Shown: positions 16,826 through 25,754, counted from the first letter of the stretch. The stretch is DNA of 64,000 nt from Mesorhizobium mediterraneum (GCF_002284565.1 NZ_NPKI01000037.1:124001-188000), one strand, 5' to 3'. A program made the numbers and translations. The notes: generated from the sequence alone by a model not told the origin.

Positions 16826-17440
16826 TCACTTCGCCTTTGAAAACGCCAGCCACAACCCGCCGCCAACCAGGAAACTGCCGCTGATCCGCGACAGCAGCTT
16901 GACGCGGCCGGCCGACAACAGGCGTCCGGCGCGGCCGGCGGCGAGCGCGAAGGTCGAATCCGACACGGCGGCGAAGATCAGGGCGGTGAGACCCATGACG
17001 ACGATCTGCAATGTGTAGTTGCCTTCAGGGGCGATGAACTGCGGAAAGAAGGCGCCGAAGAACACCAGCGTCTTGGGATTGCTGATCGCTACCAGCAGGC
17101 CCTGCAGGAAGAAGCCGCCGCGCGGCGTCTTCGCCGATCCGTCGGCGTTCAGCTTGCCCTTCGAGCGGAACATCTGCACGCCCATCCAGATCAGATAGGC
17201 GGCGCCGATCAGCCTGACCCACTCGAACCAATGGCCCATGCCCGCGATCAATGAGGTCAATCCGATGCCGACAATGGCGATCATGATGGCCAGCCCGGCC
17301 TGTGTGCCGGCGACGTTGGCGAGGCCGGCGCGGGAGCCATGGCGGATGCTGTTGGCGATGATCAGCGTGACCGTCGGTCCGGGCACCAGGACAATGACGA
17401 TGCAGGCAACGACATAGGTAGCGTAGAGTTCCAGCGACAT
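16826..17440 (-). CDS. LysE/RhtB-family amino-acid exporter
   Basis: A 204-residue inner-membrane protein with about six hydrophobic segments. Family marks are VPGPTVTLIIANSIRHG in the N-terminal part and FFLQGLLVAISNPKTLVFF in the middle, the conserved NPK motif. It exports amino acids or related small metabolites; the substrate is not predictable. The ATG at 17440 has GAGG six bases upstream and is preferred to an in-frame start 15 bases earlier. Confidence 0.88.
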   Translation of the reverse strand: MSLELYATYVVACIVIVLVPGPTVTLIIANSIRHGSRAGLANVAGTQAGLAIMIAIVGIGLTSLIAGMGHWFEWVRLIGAAYLIWMGVQMFRSKGKLNADGSAKTPRGGFFLQGLLVAISNPKTLVFFGAFFPQFIAPEGNYTLQIVVMGLTALIFAAVSDSTFALAAGRAGRLLSAGRVKLLSRISGSFLVGGGLWLAFSKAK

Positions 17441-17550
17441 GGTTTTCCTCGACAATATACGGCTTTGCGACGCGGCCGACCGTGATCAATGCATGACAGC
17501 AACGACGGTGCAAGCCGGCAGCATATGTCGCTGGCAGCCTTGACCTGGAT

Positions 17551-18999
17551 TTAGGCTCCGGCCGGCCACGGCAGCGTCACCTCGTAGGCCGCCGCTGCTC
17601 TCAGCACGGCCATGTCGCCGCGCGGCCGCCCGATCAATTGCATGCCCATCGGCCTGCCTCTGGCATCGAAGCCCGCCGGTACGTTGACCGCAGGGCAGCC
17701 GCCCAGCGTGGCGAGCGCTGAAACCTGCATCCAGCGGTGATAGCTGTCCATGGCACGCCCGGCCACTTGTGTCGGCCAGTGGGTGGAGACTTCGAAGGGG
17801 AAGACCTGCGCGGTCGGCAGCGCAATGAGGTCGAAGCGGTCGAAGAGCGACAGCAGGGTTTTGTGCCACGACGAGCGCCTCACCGTGGCAGCGTGGATCT
17901 GCGGCGCCGTGAGGCGCAGCGCATGTTCCACCTCCCACACGGCCTCCGGCTTCAGAAGACTGCGTTTCAAGGGATCGTCGTAATGCGCCTTGAGCGCACA
18001 ACCGCTGCTCGCCTGGCGCAGCGTCACAAAGGCCTGCCATAGCGCTTCGAAGTCGAAATCCGGCACCAGCGCTTCGGTCTGAAAGGATATGTTGGCGAAG
18101 CGGCCGAGAGCGGCCTCGCAAAGATCAAGGATGCCGGGTTCAACCGGCAGATGGCCGCCAAGATCGCCGAACCAGGCGATGCGGCCGCCGGCCGCCGCCG
18201 TTTGCAGCCCTTCGAGGAACGAGCCGTGCTTGTGATGTGAGAGCGGCGCGCGAGGGTCGTAGCCGGCCTGCTCGTCTAGCAGCAGCGCCATGTCGCGCAC
18301 GCTGCGGCCCATCGGCCCTTCGACGCCCATCTGTGCGTGAAAGACGTCGAGGTCCGGGCCCGCCGGGACCAGTCCTTGCGACGGGCGAAAGCCAAAGACA
18401 TTGTTGTAGGCGGCCGGGTTGCGCAGCGAGCCGCCAAAGTCGCTGCCGTCGGCGACAGGCACCATGTCGAGCGCCAGCGCGACCGCCGCGCCGCCGCTCG
18501 AACCGCCGGCGGTCAAGGCTGGGTCGAAAGCGTTGAGCGTCGGGCCGAACACGGCGTTGTAAGTGTTGGAGCCAAGCCCGAATTCGGGAACATTGGTCTT
18601 GCCAATGATGATGGCGCCGGCCTTGCGGACGCGTTCGACGAAGAAATCATCCTCTTGCGGCACGAAATCGGCGAAGATCGGCGAGCCGAAGCTGGTCCTG
18701 AGGCCCTTGGTCTGCGCGAGATCCTTGATGGCGATTGGCAGGCCGAACAGGGGGCCGGAATGCCCTGCATGCGCCAGATGGGCGTCTGCCTGATCGGCCT
18801 CGCGCAAGATGTCGGCACGGTCGCGCAGCGAGACGATGGCGTTGACCAGCGGATTCACTGCGTCGATCCGGTCGAGGAATGCCGTCACCACCTCGCGGAC
18901 GGAAAGCTGACGGCGCCGGATCGCGCCGGCAAGGTCCACGGCGGACAGGCGGCAGATATCGCCGGCAGGCGGCACGGCGTGTTTTGTGGCAGGACGCAT
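17551..18999 (-). CDS. Amidase-signature family hydrolase
   Basis: A 482-residue protein with the full Ser-cisSer-Lys apparatus: the Lys in PIAIKDLAQTKG, the cis-Ser in TAGGSSGGAAVALA and the nucleophile Ser in GSDFGGSLRNPA. GatA-like FGFRPSQGLVP follows. No gatB or gatC is nearby, so it is probably a catabolic amidase rather than a tRNA amidotransferase subunit. It begins 10 bases after the rbsK stop with AGGTGAG in front of the ATG; a GTG at 19008 is the alternative start. It is likely co-transcribed with rbsK. Confidence 0.88.
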   Translation of the reverse strand: MRPATKHAVPPAGDICRLSAVDLAGAIRRRQLSVREVVTAFLDRIDAVNPLVNAIVSLRDRADILREADQADAHLAHAGHSGPLFGLPIAIKDLAQTKGLRTSFGSPIFADFVPQEDDFFVERVRKAGAIIIGKTNVPEFGLGSNTYNAVFGPTLNAFDPALTAGGSSGGAAVALALDMVPVADGSDFGGSLRNPAAYNNVFGFRPSQGLVPAGPDLDVFHAQMGVEGPMGRSVRDMALLLDEQAGYDPRAPLSHHKHGSFLEGLQTAAAGGRIAWFGDLGGHLPVEPGILDLCEAALGRFANISFQTEALVPDFDFEALWQAFVTLRQASSGCALKAHYDDPLKRSLLKPEAVWEVEHALRLTAPQIHAATVRRSSWHKTLLSLFDRFDLIALPTAQVFPFEVSTHWPTQVAGRAMDSYHRWMQVSALATLGGCPAVNVPAGFDARGRPMGMQLIGRPRGDMAVLRAAAAYEVTLPWPAGA

Positions 19000-19008
19000 G
19001 GCTCTCAC

Positions 19009-19917
19009 CTAGCTGGCGGATTTTTGTAGCGCCGCGTCGACTTCCTTCGCCTGCGGGATCGACGGCTGGGCGCCGGGCTTCAGGCAAGCGAGCGAACCAG
19101 CGGCTGCAGCACGGGCGAGCGCTTGTTCGAGCAGCAGGCCGGACGACAGGCCGGCGGCGAAATAGCCGCAAAACGTGTCGCCGGCGCCGACCGTGTCGAC
19201 CGGAGTGATCTTCAGCGCCGGAACCATCAGAAGATCGGCTGGCGTGGCAGCCAGAACGCCGTCACCGCCGAGCGTGACGACGATTGTGCGGCCGGTCTTC
19301 CCGGCGTAATCGCGCATCCGCGCCGGGCGATCGCGACCGCTCAGCGACAGCGCCTCGCCATAGAGATCGAATTCGGTTTCGTTGGCGACGACATAGTCGG
19401 CCTTGCCGAGGAAGGCGGTCGCCTCTGCACGGAAGGGTGCCGTGTTGAGCACGGTGATCGCGCCTGCCGCCCGTGCCGCGTCCAGTGCGGCATCGACGGT
19501 GTGCAGCGGGATCTCCTGCTGCAAGAGCACGACATCGCCCTTTTTCATGAAAGCCTTGGAAAGATCGCCCGTCACGACCGAATCATTGGCGCCCGGCACC
19601 ACGGCAATGACGTTCTCGCCGTCGTCGGCGACCATGATCAATGCCGTGCCGGTCGAGGCGAATGTTTCACCGACACCAGACAGGTCGATCTTGCCGTCCC
19701 GCAGCAGCGCCAGCGCTTCAGTGGCGAAGTTGTCCTTGCCGACGGCGCCGACCATGCGCACCTTGGCGCCGGCGCGTGCGGCGGCCAGCGCCTGGTTGGC
19801 GCCCTTGCCGCCAGGTGCGGTGGTGAAGCCGGAGCCCCGAACCGTCTCACCCGGTGCGGGCAAGCGGTCGACATTGGCGATAAGGTCGAGGTTGATCGAG
19901 CCGACAACGATTATCAA
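19009..19917 (-). CDS. rbsK: Ribokinase, PfkB family
   Basis: A 302-residue sugar kinase of typical ribokinase length. GSINLDLI and PGGKGANQALAAARAG form the N-terminal PfkB signature. DTVGAGDTFCGYFAAGL is the C-terminal signature with the catalytic Asp and the anion hole. It phosphorylates ribose, or a close sugar, at O5. The amidase gene follows directly. The ribose could come from the nucleoside hydrolase nearby. No rbs transport genes are present in the window. Confidence 0.88.
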   Translation of the reverse strand: MIIVVGSINLDLIANVDRLPAPGETVRGSGFTTAPGGKGANQALAAARAGAKVRMVGAVGKDNFATEALALLRDGKIDLSGVGETFASTGTALIMVADDGENVIAVVPGANDSVVTGDLSKAFMKKGDVVLLQQEIPLHTVDAALDAARAAGAITVLNTAPFRAEATAFLGKADYVVANETEFDLYGEALSLSGRDRPARMRDYAGKTGRTIVVTLGGDGVLAATPADLLMVPALKITPVDTVGAGDTFCGYFAAGLSSGLLLEQALARAAAAGSLACLKPGAQPSIPQAKEVDAALQKSAS

Positions 19918-20000
19918 GTGGTGCCTCCCTGCTGACTGCGCGGGAAGCTAGCCCGGAAGACAGCTGCTTTCCAGAGCGGGCAGTCATTTCGCGGGTTAAC

Positions 20001-20032
20001 GAAAAACACCGGCGAAAGCGTCTCGCCGGTGT
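20001..20032 (-). terminator. Rho-independent terminator of the Ada-like gene
   Basis: ACACCGGCGA and TCGCCGGTGT form a perfect ten-base stem with a seven-base loop. On the minus strand it is followed by GTTTTTCG, a U-tract. It lies 45 bases after the stop at 20077. Confidence 0.8.
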
Positions 20033-20076
20033 CGCAAGGTCTGTTTGGGTATCAGCGCACGAGGCCGTGAACTATT

Positions 20077-20955
20077 TCAAGGCGCGACCTGTCCCGCTTC
20101 CCAGCCAAGGATGGCGCGTTTGCGGGTCAGGCCCCAGTGGTAGCCGGTGAGCGCGCCGGACTTGCCGAGAGCCCGGTGGCACGGCACCACGAACGACATC
20201 GGATTGGCACCGACCGCGGCACCCACCGCCCGGCTGGCGCTCGGTGCGCCGATGCGGGCGGCGATCGAGGAATAGGTGCAGGCCTTGCCCATCGGGATGC
20301 GCAGCAGGGCTTCCCAGACGCGAACCTGGAAGTCGGTGCCGATCATGACGACGCGCAGCGGCTGGTCGGCGCGCCACAGCGCCGGATCGAAGACGCGCGC
20401 GGCATAGGGCGCCGTCGCAGCCATGTCCTCGACATAGTTTGCGTTCGGCCAGCGGCTGGACATGTCGGCGAAGGCCGCACGCTCGCCGCCGGCATCGTTG
20501 AAGGCGAGGCCGGCAAGCCCGCGGTCGGTGACCATGATCAGGGCGATGCCGAATGGCGAGATATGATAGCCGTAGCGGATCGTCAGCCCGGCGCCGCGCG
20601 TCTTGTAGTCGCCCGGCGACATCGCCTCGTGGGTGACGAAAAGGTCGTGCAACCGTCCGGGACCTGACATGCCGACCTCGAAAGAAGCTTCGAGCAGCGG
20701 CATGCCGGAATCGAGCAGTTTGCGCGCGTGGTCGAGCGTGACGGCCTGCAAGAAGGCCTTGGGCGACAGGCCGGCCCAGCGGGTGAACAGCTTCTGCAGC
20801 CCGGTCGGCGTCTCGCCAACCTCCTCGGCCAGTATTTCGAGCGACGGCTGGTCACGGTAGTCAAGGCTGATCTTCTCGATCGCGCGCCGAACAACTTCGT
20901 AGTCACCGCCTTCGGGCGTGATGTCTTTCTTCAGAATAGCGGTCTGTGCGTTCAT
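20077..20955 (-). CDS. AraC-type HTH / methylated-DNA-protein cysteine methyltransferase fusion (Ada-like)
   Basis: A 292-residue fusion. The N-terminal half (about residues 15-115) is an AraC-family DNA-binding domain (LEILAEEVGETPTGLQKLF, VGMSGPGRLHDLF). The C-terminal half is O6-alkylguanine-DNA methyltransferase, with the acceptor Cys in VVPCHRALGKSG and the DNA-binding Arg nearby. Compared with Ada of E. coli, the metal-binding methylphosphotriester domain is missing, so it cannot sense damage in the classical way. The frame opens at 21120, but the ATG at 20955 follows AAGGAGAC. Confidence 0.9.
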   Translation of the reverse strand: MNAQTAILKKDITPEGGDYEVVRRAIEKISLDYRDQPSLEILAEEVGETPTGLQKLFTRWAGLSPKAFLQAVTLDHARKLLDSGMPLLEASFEVGMSGPGRLHDLFVTHEAMSPGDYKTRGAGLTIRYGYHISPFGIALIMVTDRGLAGLAFNDAGGERAAFADMSSRWPNANYVEDMAATAPYAARVFDPALWRADQPLRVVMIGTDFQVRVWEALLRIPMGKACTYSSIAARIGAPSASRAVGAAVGANPMSFVVPCHRALGKSGALTGYHWGLTRKRAILGWEAGQVAP

Positions 20956-21064
20956 AGGACTGTCTCCTTGACGCGAATATCGTCCTTCGCGGCGCCGATC
21001 ACCACCCGAAACTTGCCTTCTTTCCGCACATCCCCAGATAGAGTTGGCTTCGGGAAAGGAGCCG

Positions 21065-21206
21065 ATGATGGCTGGCGAAAAGGTGCATCTCACCAAGGAG
21101 AAGGAGACGCTGCTGATCACCGTCTATCGCAAGGCACCGGAGAACCGGTTGCCTCAATCGCTGCTGAAAAATCATTTCGCGGACGAGGCGGTTTCGCTCA
21201 CATCTA
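21065..21206 (+). pseudogene. 5' remnant of a class I O-methyltransferase gene (TcmP/LCM-like)
   Basis: A good AAAGGAG ribosome site precedes two adjacent ATG codons. The translation MMAGEKVHLTKEKETLLITV is followed by YRKAPENRLPQSLLKNHFAD, which resembles the N-terminus of the TcmP/leucine carboxyl methyltransferase-like family. The resemblance ends at about 21206, where the 3' end of the opposing DUF2244 gene begins; the remaining ~200 residues of such an enzyme are absent. I read it as a truncated remnant left by a deletion. Confidence 0.55.
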
Positions 21207-21698
21207 GCGTGCCTTGGCGGTCGCCAGGGCACGCGAAAAGGCTGACGCAAAGCTCTCGCGGTCGTCGGGATTGAGGAAGCCGCCGATCGGCACATTCTGG
21301 CCTTGCGCTTCAACCGCCATTCTGGTGATGCCGATCTCGGCGTGGCGGGCGACCGAAAAACGCGCCCAGAACGGATTGAAGCGATGCGCTTCCGATTTTC
21401 CTGATGGCGCCGTCTTTCGGATGTCGAGACTGGTGCGTGAGACCGACACCTCCTCGCAGGCGCGGGCGGCACGATAATTGGCGCGAAAGGCGATGTAGAC
21501 GGCGATGACGTCGAGACCGAGGAAGCCGAACACCGGCCAGGCGCCGCGCGACAGGAAAAACGCTCCGGTGACCAACGAGCCGAACAGCAGAGCGCCCATC
21601 AGGATGGCAAAGCCGGTTTTGCCGAGCGACCGATGCGGTATCAGCAACGCCTGGAAGAATGGCTCGTCGGCCTGAAATGAGGCGTTTGTGTCGCTCAT
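21204..21698 (-). CDS. DUF2244 family membrane protein
   Basis: A 164-residue protein with two adjacent hydrophobic segments (about residues 27-48 and 52-72), which places both ends in the cytoplasm. The C-terminal part has WARFSVARHAEIGITRM and GGFLNPDDRESFASAF, typical of DUF2244. Function is unknown. It is divergent from nth with only 22 bases between the starts, so the two promoters must overlap the neighbouring coding regions. Confidence 0.8.
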   Translation of the reverse strand: MSDTNASFQADEPFFQALLIPHRSLGKTGFAILMGALLFGSLVTGAFFLSRGAWPVFGFLGLDVIAVYIAFRANYRAARACEEVSVSRTSLDIRKTAPSGKSEAHRFNPFWARFSVARHAEIGITRMAVEAQGQNVPIGGFLNPDDRESFASAFSRALATAKAR

Positions 21699-21720
21699 GG
21701 CGGGATATTATAGGAAGGGG

Positions 21721-22524
21721 ATGGCGAACCCCAAGTCCAAAAATTCCTCCACACCCAAAAACGACCTGCCCCGCGGCCGACGCGACGGCCCAACTGCCAA
21801 GCCGCGTGCCCGGCCGGTGCGGTCCCATTCGCTCTACAGCCCGGCCGAGGTGCACGAGATTTTCCGACGCTTTTCCGTTCAGCGGCCCGAGCCGAAGGGC
21901 GAGCTCGAACATATCAACGCATTCACGCTGCTGGTGGCAGTGGTGCTTTCGGCACAGGCGACCGACGTCGGCGTCAACAAAGCGACGCGGGCGCTGTTCA
22001 AGGTCGCCGACACGCCGCAAAAGATGCTGGCGCTCGGCGAAGCCAAGGTCGGCGACTATATCCGCACCATCGGGCTTTGGCGCAACAAGGCGAAGAACGT
22101 CATTGCACTGTCGGAAGCGCTGATCCGCGATCATGGCGGCGAGGTGCCTGATGACCGCGACGAACTGGTCAAGCTGCCGGGCGTCGGACGCAAGACCGCC
22201 AATGTCGTGCTCAACATGGCCTTCGGCCAGCATACGATGGCGGTCGACACACACATCTTCCGCATCGGCAACCGGCTCGGGCTGGCGCCCGGCAAGACGC
22301 CGGAACAGGTCGAGCAGGGGCTGTTGAGGATCATTCCGGACGAATATATGCGCCACGCCCATCACTGGCTGATCCTGCATGGCCGCTACGTCTGCAAGGC
22401 GCGCAAGCCGGATTGTCCGGTCTGCGTCATCGCCGATATCTGCAAGGCTGACGAAAAGACGAACGATGTGCCGGCGCCGCTGGTCGAGATTGCGCCACTC
22501 GAACCGGTAGGCGAAATTCAGTAG
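21721..22524 (+). CDS. nth: Endonuclease III
   Basis: A 267-residue DNA glycosylase/AP lyase for oxidised pyrimidines. The helix-hairpin-helix is LPGVGRKTANVVL with the catalytic Lys. The catalytic Asp is in VDTHIFRIGNRLG, and the 4Fe-4S cluster Cys are in CKARKPDCPVCVIADIC (C-x6-C-x2-C-x5-C, complete). An N-terminal basic extension of about 40 residues precedes the core. I take the ATG at 21721 after GGAAGGGG rather than the earlier in-frame ATG at 21688. Its 3' end overlaps the convergent DUF2214 gene by seven bases. Confidence 0.95.
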   Translation: MANPKSKNSSTPKNDLPRGRRDGPTAKPRARPVRSHSLYSPAEVHEIFRRFSVQRPEPKGELEHINAFTLLVAVVLSAQATDVGVNKATRALFKVADTPQKMLALGEAKVGDYIRTIGLWRNKAKNVIALSEALIRDHGGEVPDDRDELVKLPGVGRKTANVVLNMAFGQHTMAVDTHIFRIGNRLGLAPGKTPEQVEQGLLRIIPDEYMRHAHHWLILHGRYVCKARKPDCPVCVIADICKADEKTNDVPAPLVEIAPLEPVGEIQ

Positions 22525-22973
22525 CCGTAGCCGCGCGCCATCGCCGCCGCGAAGACCGGGATCAGCAGGAAGATGAACGCTTCGGCGCGGACATAAGTTC
22601 GAACGGATGCAAGTTGCGCAGCAGGCACCTGGAAGCCGGGGCTGGCCGAGGCCTGCCTGCTCCAGGAGCCGAAGCGGACCGTCGGGACGATCGACAACAG
22701 GCCGACGATGACGAAGGTCGCCATCTTTGCCCAGAACACCCAGTTGTAGACGTAAAACTCCCAACCCTTCAGGCCGTAGATGACGCGGGCGATGCCGACG
22801 ATGATGATCAGCATGGCGATGATGCCATAGTGGCGATCGATGCCGACAAGCCGCCGGAGCGTCGCGGCGGGCAGATCGCCGCGGATCAGGACAAATTCGG
22901 CGCCGATGATGCCTGCCAGTGAAAACACCAGCAGATGATGAAAGATGGCAAGCAGAAGGTCGGTGGTATCCAT
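22518..22973 (-). CDS. DUF2214 family membrane protein
   Basis: A 151-residue protein with four hydrophobic segments at about residues 5-27, 48-67, 78-98 and 128-148. HHLLVFSLAGIIGAEFVL and HYGIIAMLIIIVGIARV match DUF2214. The conserved His residues at HH and RHYG could bind haem, which is inference. No function is established. It is convergent with nth. Confidence 0.75.
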   Translation of the reverse strand: MDTTDLLLAIFHHLLVFSLAGIIGAEFVLIRGDLPAATLRRLVGIDRHYGIIAMLIIIVGIARVIYGLKGWEFYVYNWVFWAKMATFVIVGLLSIVPTVRFGSWSRQASASPGFQVPAAQLASVRTYVRAEAFIFLLIPVFAAAMARGYGY

Positions 22974-23203
22974 GCCCTTTTCCCTCCGTCGGATGGCACA
23001 GCGGACGCTGAATCAGCTGCTGTGAAAAGTAGCACCGCTGGGCAGGATTCACATTGGGCTGGAAGATGATCTGCACAGGCTTTGGCTCTTGTTTGGTGCA
23101 GGCGATTTGGATCTCTGTCGCATGTCGTTATCCCCAAAACCGCCGAGCAGTCTTGGGCGACATGCACTAAGCACATAGGCAACCGCAACCGAAGGCATGA
23201 CAC

Positions 23204-23742
23204 ATGGGTAATCCACAGGCGCTCGTCGCTCCCGTCATTGAAACCCCGCGCACCGTGCTGCGGCCGCACCGGCTCGATGATTTCGATGCCTATGTCGCCA
23301 TGTGGGCCGATCCGGCCGTCACCCGCTTCATCGGCGGCAAGCCGCGCACACGGAAGAAAGCTGGATGCGCTTCCTGCGTCATGCCGGCCTGTGGTCGCTC
23401 TTGGGCTACGGCTTTTGGGCGATCGAGGACAAAGCATCCGGCCGCTTCATCGGCGAGGCCGGCTTTCACGATCTGAAGCGCGATATCGTGCCGTCGATCG
23501 AGGGCGTTCCGGAGGCCGGCTGGGCGCTGGCTTCGAGCGCACATGGCCAAGGGTTCGCCAGCGAAGTCGTCGGACGGGTTCTCGCCTGGGGCGATGAAGC
23601 ATTCCGGCGCGCAAGGACTGTCTGCATCATCGATCCGGAAAACACCGGTTCGCTGAACGTTGCGGCAAAATGCGGCTACAGGGAGGTGTTGCGGACCATT
23701 TATCACGACAATGCAACGATACTGCTGGAACGGCAGTGTTGA
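23204..23742 (+). pseudogene. GNAT-family N-acetyltransferase gene with a frameshift
   Basis: Frame 1 from the ATG at 23204 encodes the RimJ/RimL-type N-terminus (LRPHRLDDFDAYVAMW, VTRFIGGKP) and then loses similarity. From about 23345 the following frame continues the same protein: TEESWMRFLRHAGLW, then GRFIGEAGFHDLKRD, then the acetyl-CoA loop HGQGFASEV and the end ILLERQC at 23742. Either one base was lost or two were gained near GCCGCGCACACGG. Joined, the product is about 178 residues, a normal GNAT length. It may be a decayed gene or a sequencing error. Confidence 0.8.
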
Positions 23743-23791
23743 GAGTGCTGCCTGTCATTCCGTGGTTGCGGTCAGGCCGAATCGAGGCTTT

Positions 23792-24565
23792 CTACGCCTT
23801 TCGCTTCAGCACCGGGCCTTCCACTTCGGCCTTGCGGGCAGCCTGTTCGAGCATTGAGGCGTCTTCGCCGAAAGCGCGGGTGGCGCGCGCGGCCGCCTCG
23901 AGCAAAGGTTTTTTCATGCGCTGGAGAAAGGCCGCGTCGACGCGCGTGCTCGGGCCGGAAAGCGTCAATGCACCGAGCAAGGTATGCCCTGGCCCGAACA
24001 CCGGTGCCGAGACGCCCGCCGTCTCGGGGTCGCGATCGCCGACCGACAAACAGTGGTAGGTCTTGCGGATCGTCTCGTAAGGCTCGTCCTGCTGACCGGA
24101 AAACGCCGCGAGGACACGGCCGCCCGAACCAGCCAGCAAGGGCAGCACGTCGCCTTCCCGTATGGTGTAGCGGATGGGATGCTTGGACTCGACGCGGTAG
24201 AGACAGGTCCGCACGTCGCCCGAGCGGACATAGAAAGCGACGCTTTCCCAGCTTCGCTCGGCCAGATCACGCATGATCGGCAGCAGGATGTCGATCGCCA
24301 CGACCGAACGCTGGTATAGCGCGCCCAGCCGGAAGGTGGCAGGGCCGACACGGTAGCGGCCGTCGTCGAGACGCTCCAGCAACTGCCCGCGCAATAATGA
24401 GTTCGCCAGGCGCAGGATCGTGCTCTTGTAGAGGCCGGTCCGCGCCGCGATTTCGGCTAGGCTGAGCGACCGGTCGGCAGTGGCGAAAGCATCGAGGATA
24501 GCGATCGCACGATCGAGCGCGGCAACGCCGGCGGTCGAGGCAGGCTTGGATTGTGTTACGGTCAT
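23792..24565 (-). CDS. IclR-family transcriptional regulator
   Basis: A 257-residue regulator. The winged HTH covers about residues 15-75 (LSLAEIAARTGLYKSTILRL). The effector domain follows, with VAFYVRSGDVRTCLYRVESK and the family's TAGVSAPVFGPGHTLLGAL. It is divergent from the tct/CoA-transferase/lyase operon across a 205-base gap holding repeated motifs, so it probably controls that operon in response to the transported acid or its CoA ester. The frame opens at 24634; I prefer the ATG at 24565, but the ribosome site is weak. Confidence 0.88.
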   Translation of the reverse strand: MTVTQSKPASTAGVAALDRAIAILDAFATADRSLSLAEIAARTGLYKSTILRLANSLLRGQLLERLDDGRYRVGPATFRLGALYQRSVVAIDILLPIMRDLAERSWESVAFYVRSGDVRTCLYRVESKHPIRYTIREGDVLPLLAGSGGRVLAAFSGQQDEPYETIRKTYHCLSVGDRDPETAGVSAPVFGPGHTLLGALTLSGPSTRVDAAFLQRMKKPLLEAAARATRAFGEDASMLEQAARKAEVEGPVLKRKA

Positions 24566-24636
24566 CTGCTTGACCACGTCGTTCCGTTCCCGTTGGACAG
24601 AAGGGGCCGATCGGAGCAACTGTGCCGCACGCAATC

Positions 24637-24675
24637 AGTTCTGTCTAGTAGAACGTCGTTCCTGTTGACAGAACT
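24637..24675 (+). promoter_or_regulatory. Candidate IclR operator and tct promoter region
   Basis: AGTTCTGTC at 24637-24645 and GACAGAACT at 24667-24675 form a perfect inverted repeat. Inside it lies a smaller palindrome, GTTCT-GTCTAGT-AGAAC. The right arm overlaps a perfect TTGACA (24665-24670), so a bound regulator would cover a -35 box. A related motif, CGTCGTTCC...GTTGGACAGAA, occurs at 24578-24603, giving a direct repeat of about 76-base spacing. Confidence 0.55.
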
Positions 24676-24770
24676 AGGCAAAGCCTGCATGAATTTTTGT
24701 CGAGCGGGTCTGAATTCAGGCTACGTTGCTGGCAGGCACCGGAGGAGGTGTCGTGATTGGAGGAATCCCC

Positions 24771-25748
24771 ATGCTGAACAGACGCAGATTTTTAATGAGC
24801 ACCGCTGCTGCCGGCGCCGCCGGTTTCGCGGCGTTGCATCTCTCGCCCGCTTTCGCGCAGGATGCACCGCAGATCCAGATCTTCGTGCCGGCAGCGCCCG
24901 GCGGCGGCTGGGACCAGACGGCGCGCACGATGGACCAGGTGCTGCGCAGTGAGAAGCTGATCTCCGGCTCGCAGATCACCAATGTCGGCGGCGCCGGCGG
25001 CACGGTCGGCCTTCCGCAGTTCATCAGCCAGTGGAACGGCAAGGGCAATTCGCTGATGGTTGCCGGCATGGTCATGGTTGGCGCCATCATCGCCAACAAA
25101 TCGGCCAACAATCTCACCGAAGTCACGCCGATCGCCCGCCTCACCGGCGAGTTCGAGGCGCTTGTGGTGCCGGCGGCCTCGCCGTTCAAGACAGCAGCGG
25201 ATTTCGTCGCCGCCCTCAAAGCCGATCCGACCAAGGTCCCGGTGGCTGGCGGTTCGGCCGGCGGCTCGGACCACATATTGTTCGGCCTTATCGCGAAGAC
25301 GGCCGGTGTTCCGGCAGCCAACCTCTCCTATGTGCCGTTCGCCGGCGGCGGCGAGGCGCTGTCGGCGCTTCTCGGCAACCAGGTCGCGGCCGGTATCTCC
25401 GGCTATGGTGAGTTCTCCGAACAGGTCAAGGCAGGCGCGCTTCGGCTGCTCGCCATTTCCGCGGACAAGCCACAGGAAGGCATCGACGCACCGACGCTGA
25501 AGGAAGCCGGCATCGATGTCGAACTGTTCAACTGGCGCGGCGTCTTCGCACCGCCGGGCGTTTCCGACGCCGACAAGGCGGCGATGATCACGCTGGTCGA
25601 GACCATGGCCAAAAGCGATGCCTGGGCCACCGAATGCAAGAACCGCAACTGGACGCAAATCCTGCTCACCGGCGACGACTATGCGAAATTTCTCGCCGAA
25701 GACACGACCAGGATCGCGGCCATCCTCAAGGACCTCGGCCTTGCCTGA
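24771..25748 (+). CDS. tctC: Tripartite tricarboxylate transporter substrate-binding protein (TctC/Bug family)
   Basis: A 325-residue periplasmic binding protein. A twin-arginine-like signal (NRRRFLMS, cleaved after PAFA) suggests export by Tat. The Bug-family ligand loop is PAAPGGGWDQTAR, and VGGAGGTVG and GGSAGGSDHILFG follow. It binds a carboxylate and hands it to TctAB. AGGAGGAATC precedes the ATG. It is the first gene of the five-gene operon. A hairpin follows its stop, which would favour excess binding protein over the membrane parts. Confidence 0.9.
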   Translation: MLNRRRFLMSTAAAGAAGFAALHLSPAFAQDAPQIQIFVPAAPGGGWDQTARTMDQVLRSEKLISGSQITNVGGAGGTVGLPQFISQWNGKGNSLMVAGMVMVGAIIANKSANNLTEVTPIARLTGEFEALVVPAASPFKTAADFVAALKADPTKVPVAGGSAGGSDHILFGLIAKTAGVPAANLSYVPFAGGGEALSALLGNQVAAGISGYGEFSEQVKAGALRLLAISADKPQEGIDAPTLKEAGIDVELFNWRGVFAPPGVSDADKAAMITLVETMAKSDAWATECKNRNWTQILLTGDDYAKFLAEDTTRIAAILKDLGLA

Positions 25749-25754
25749 TACCCT

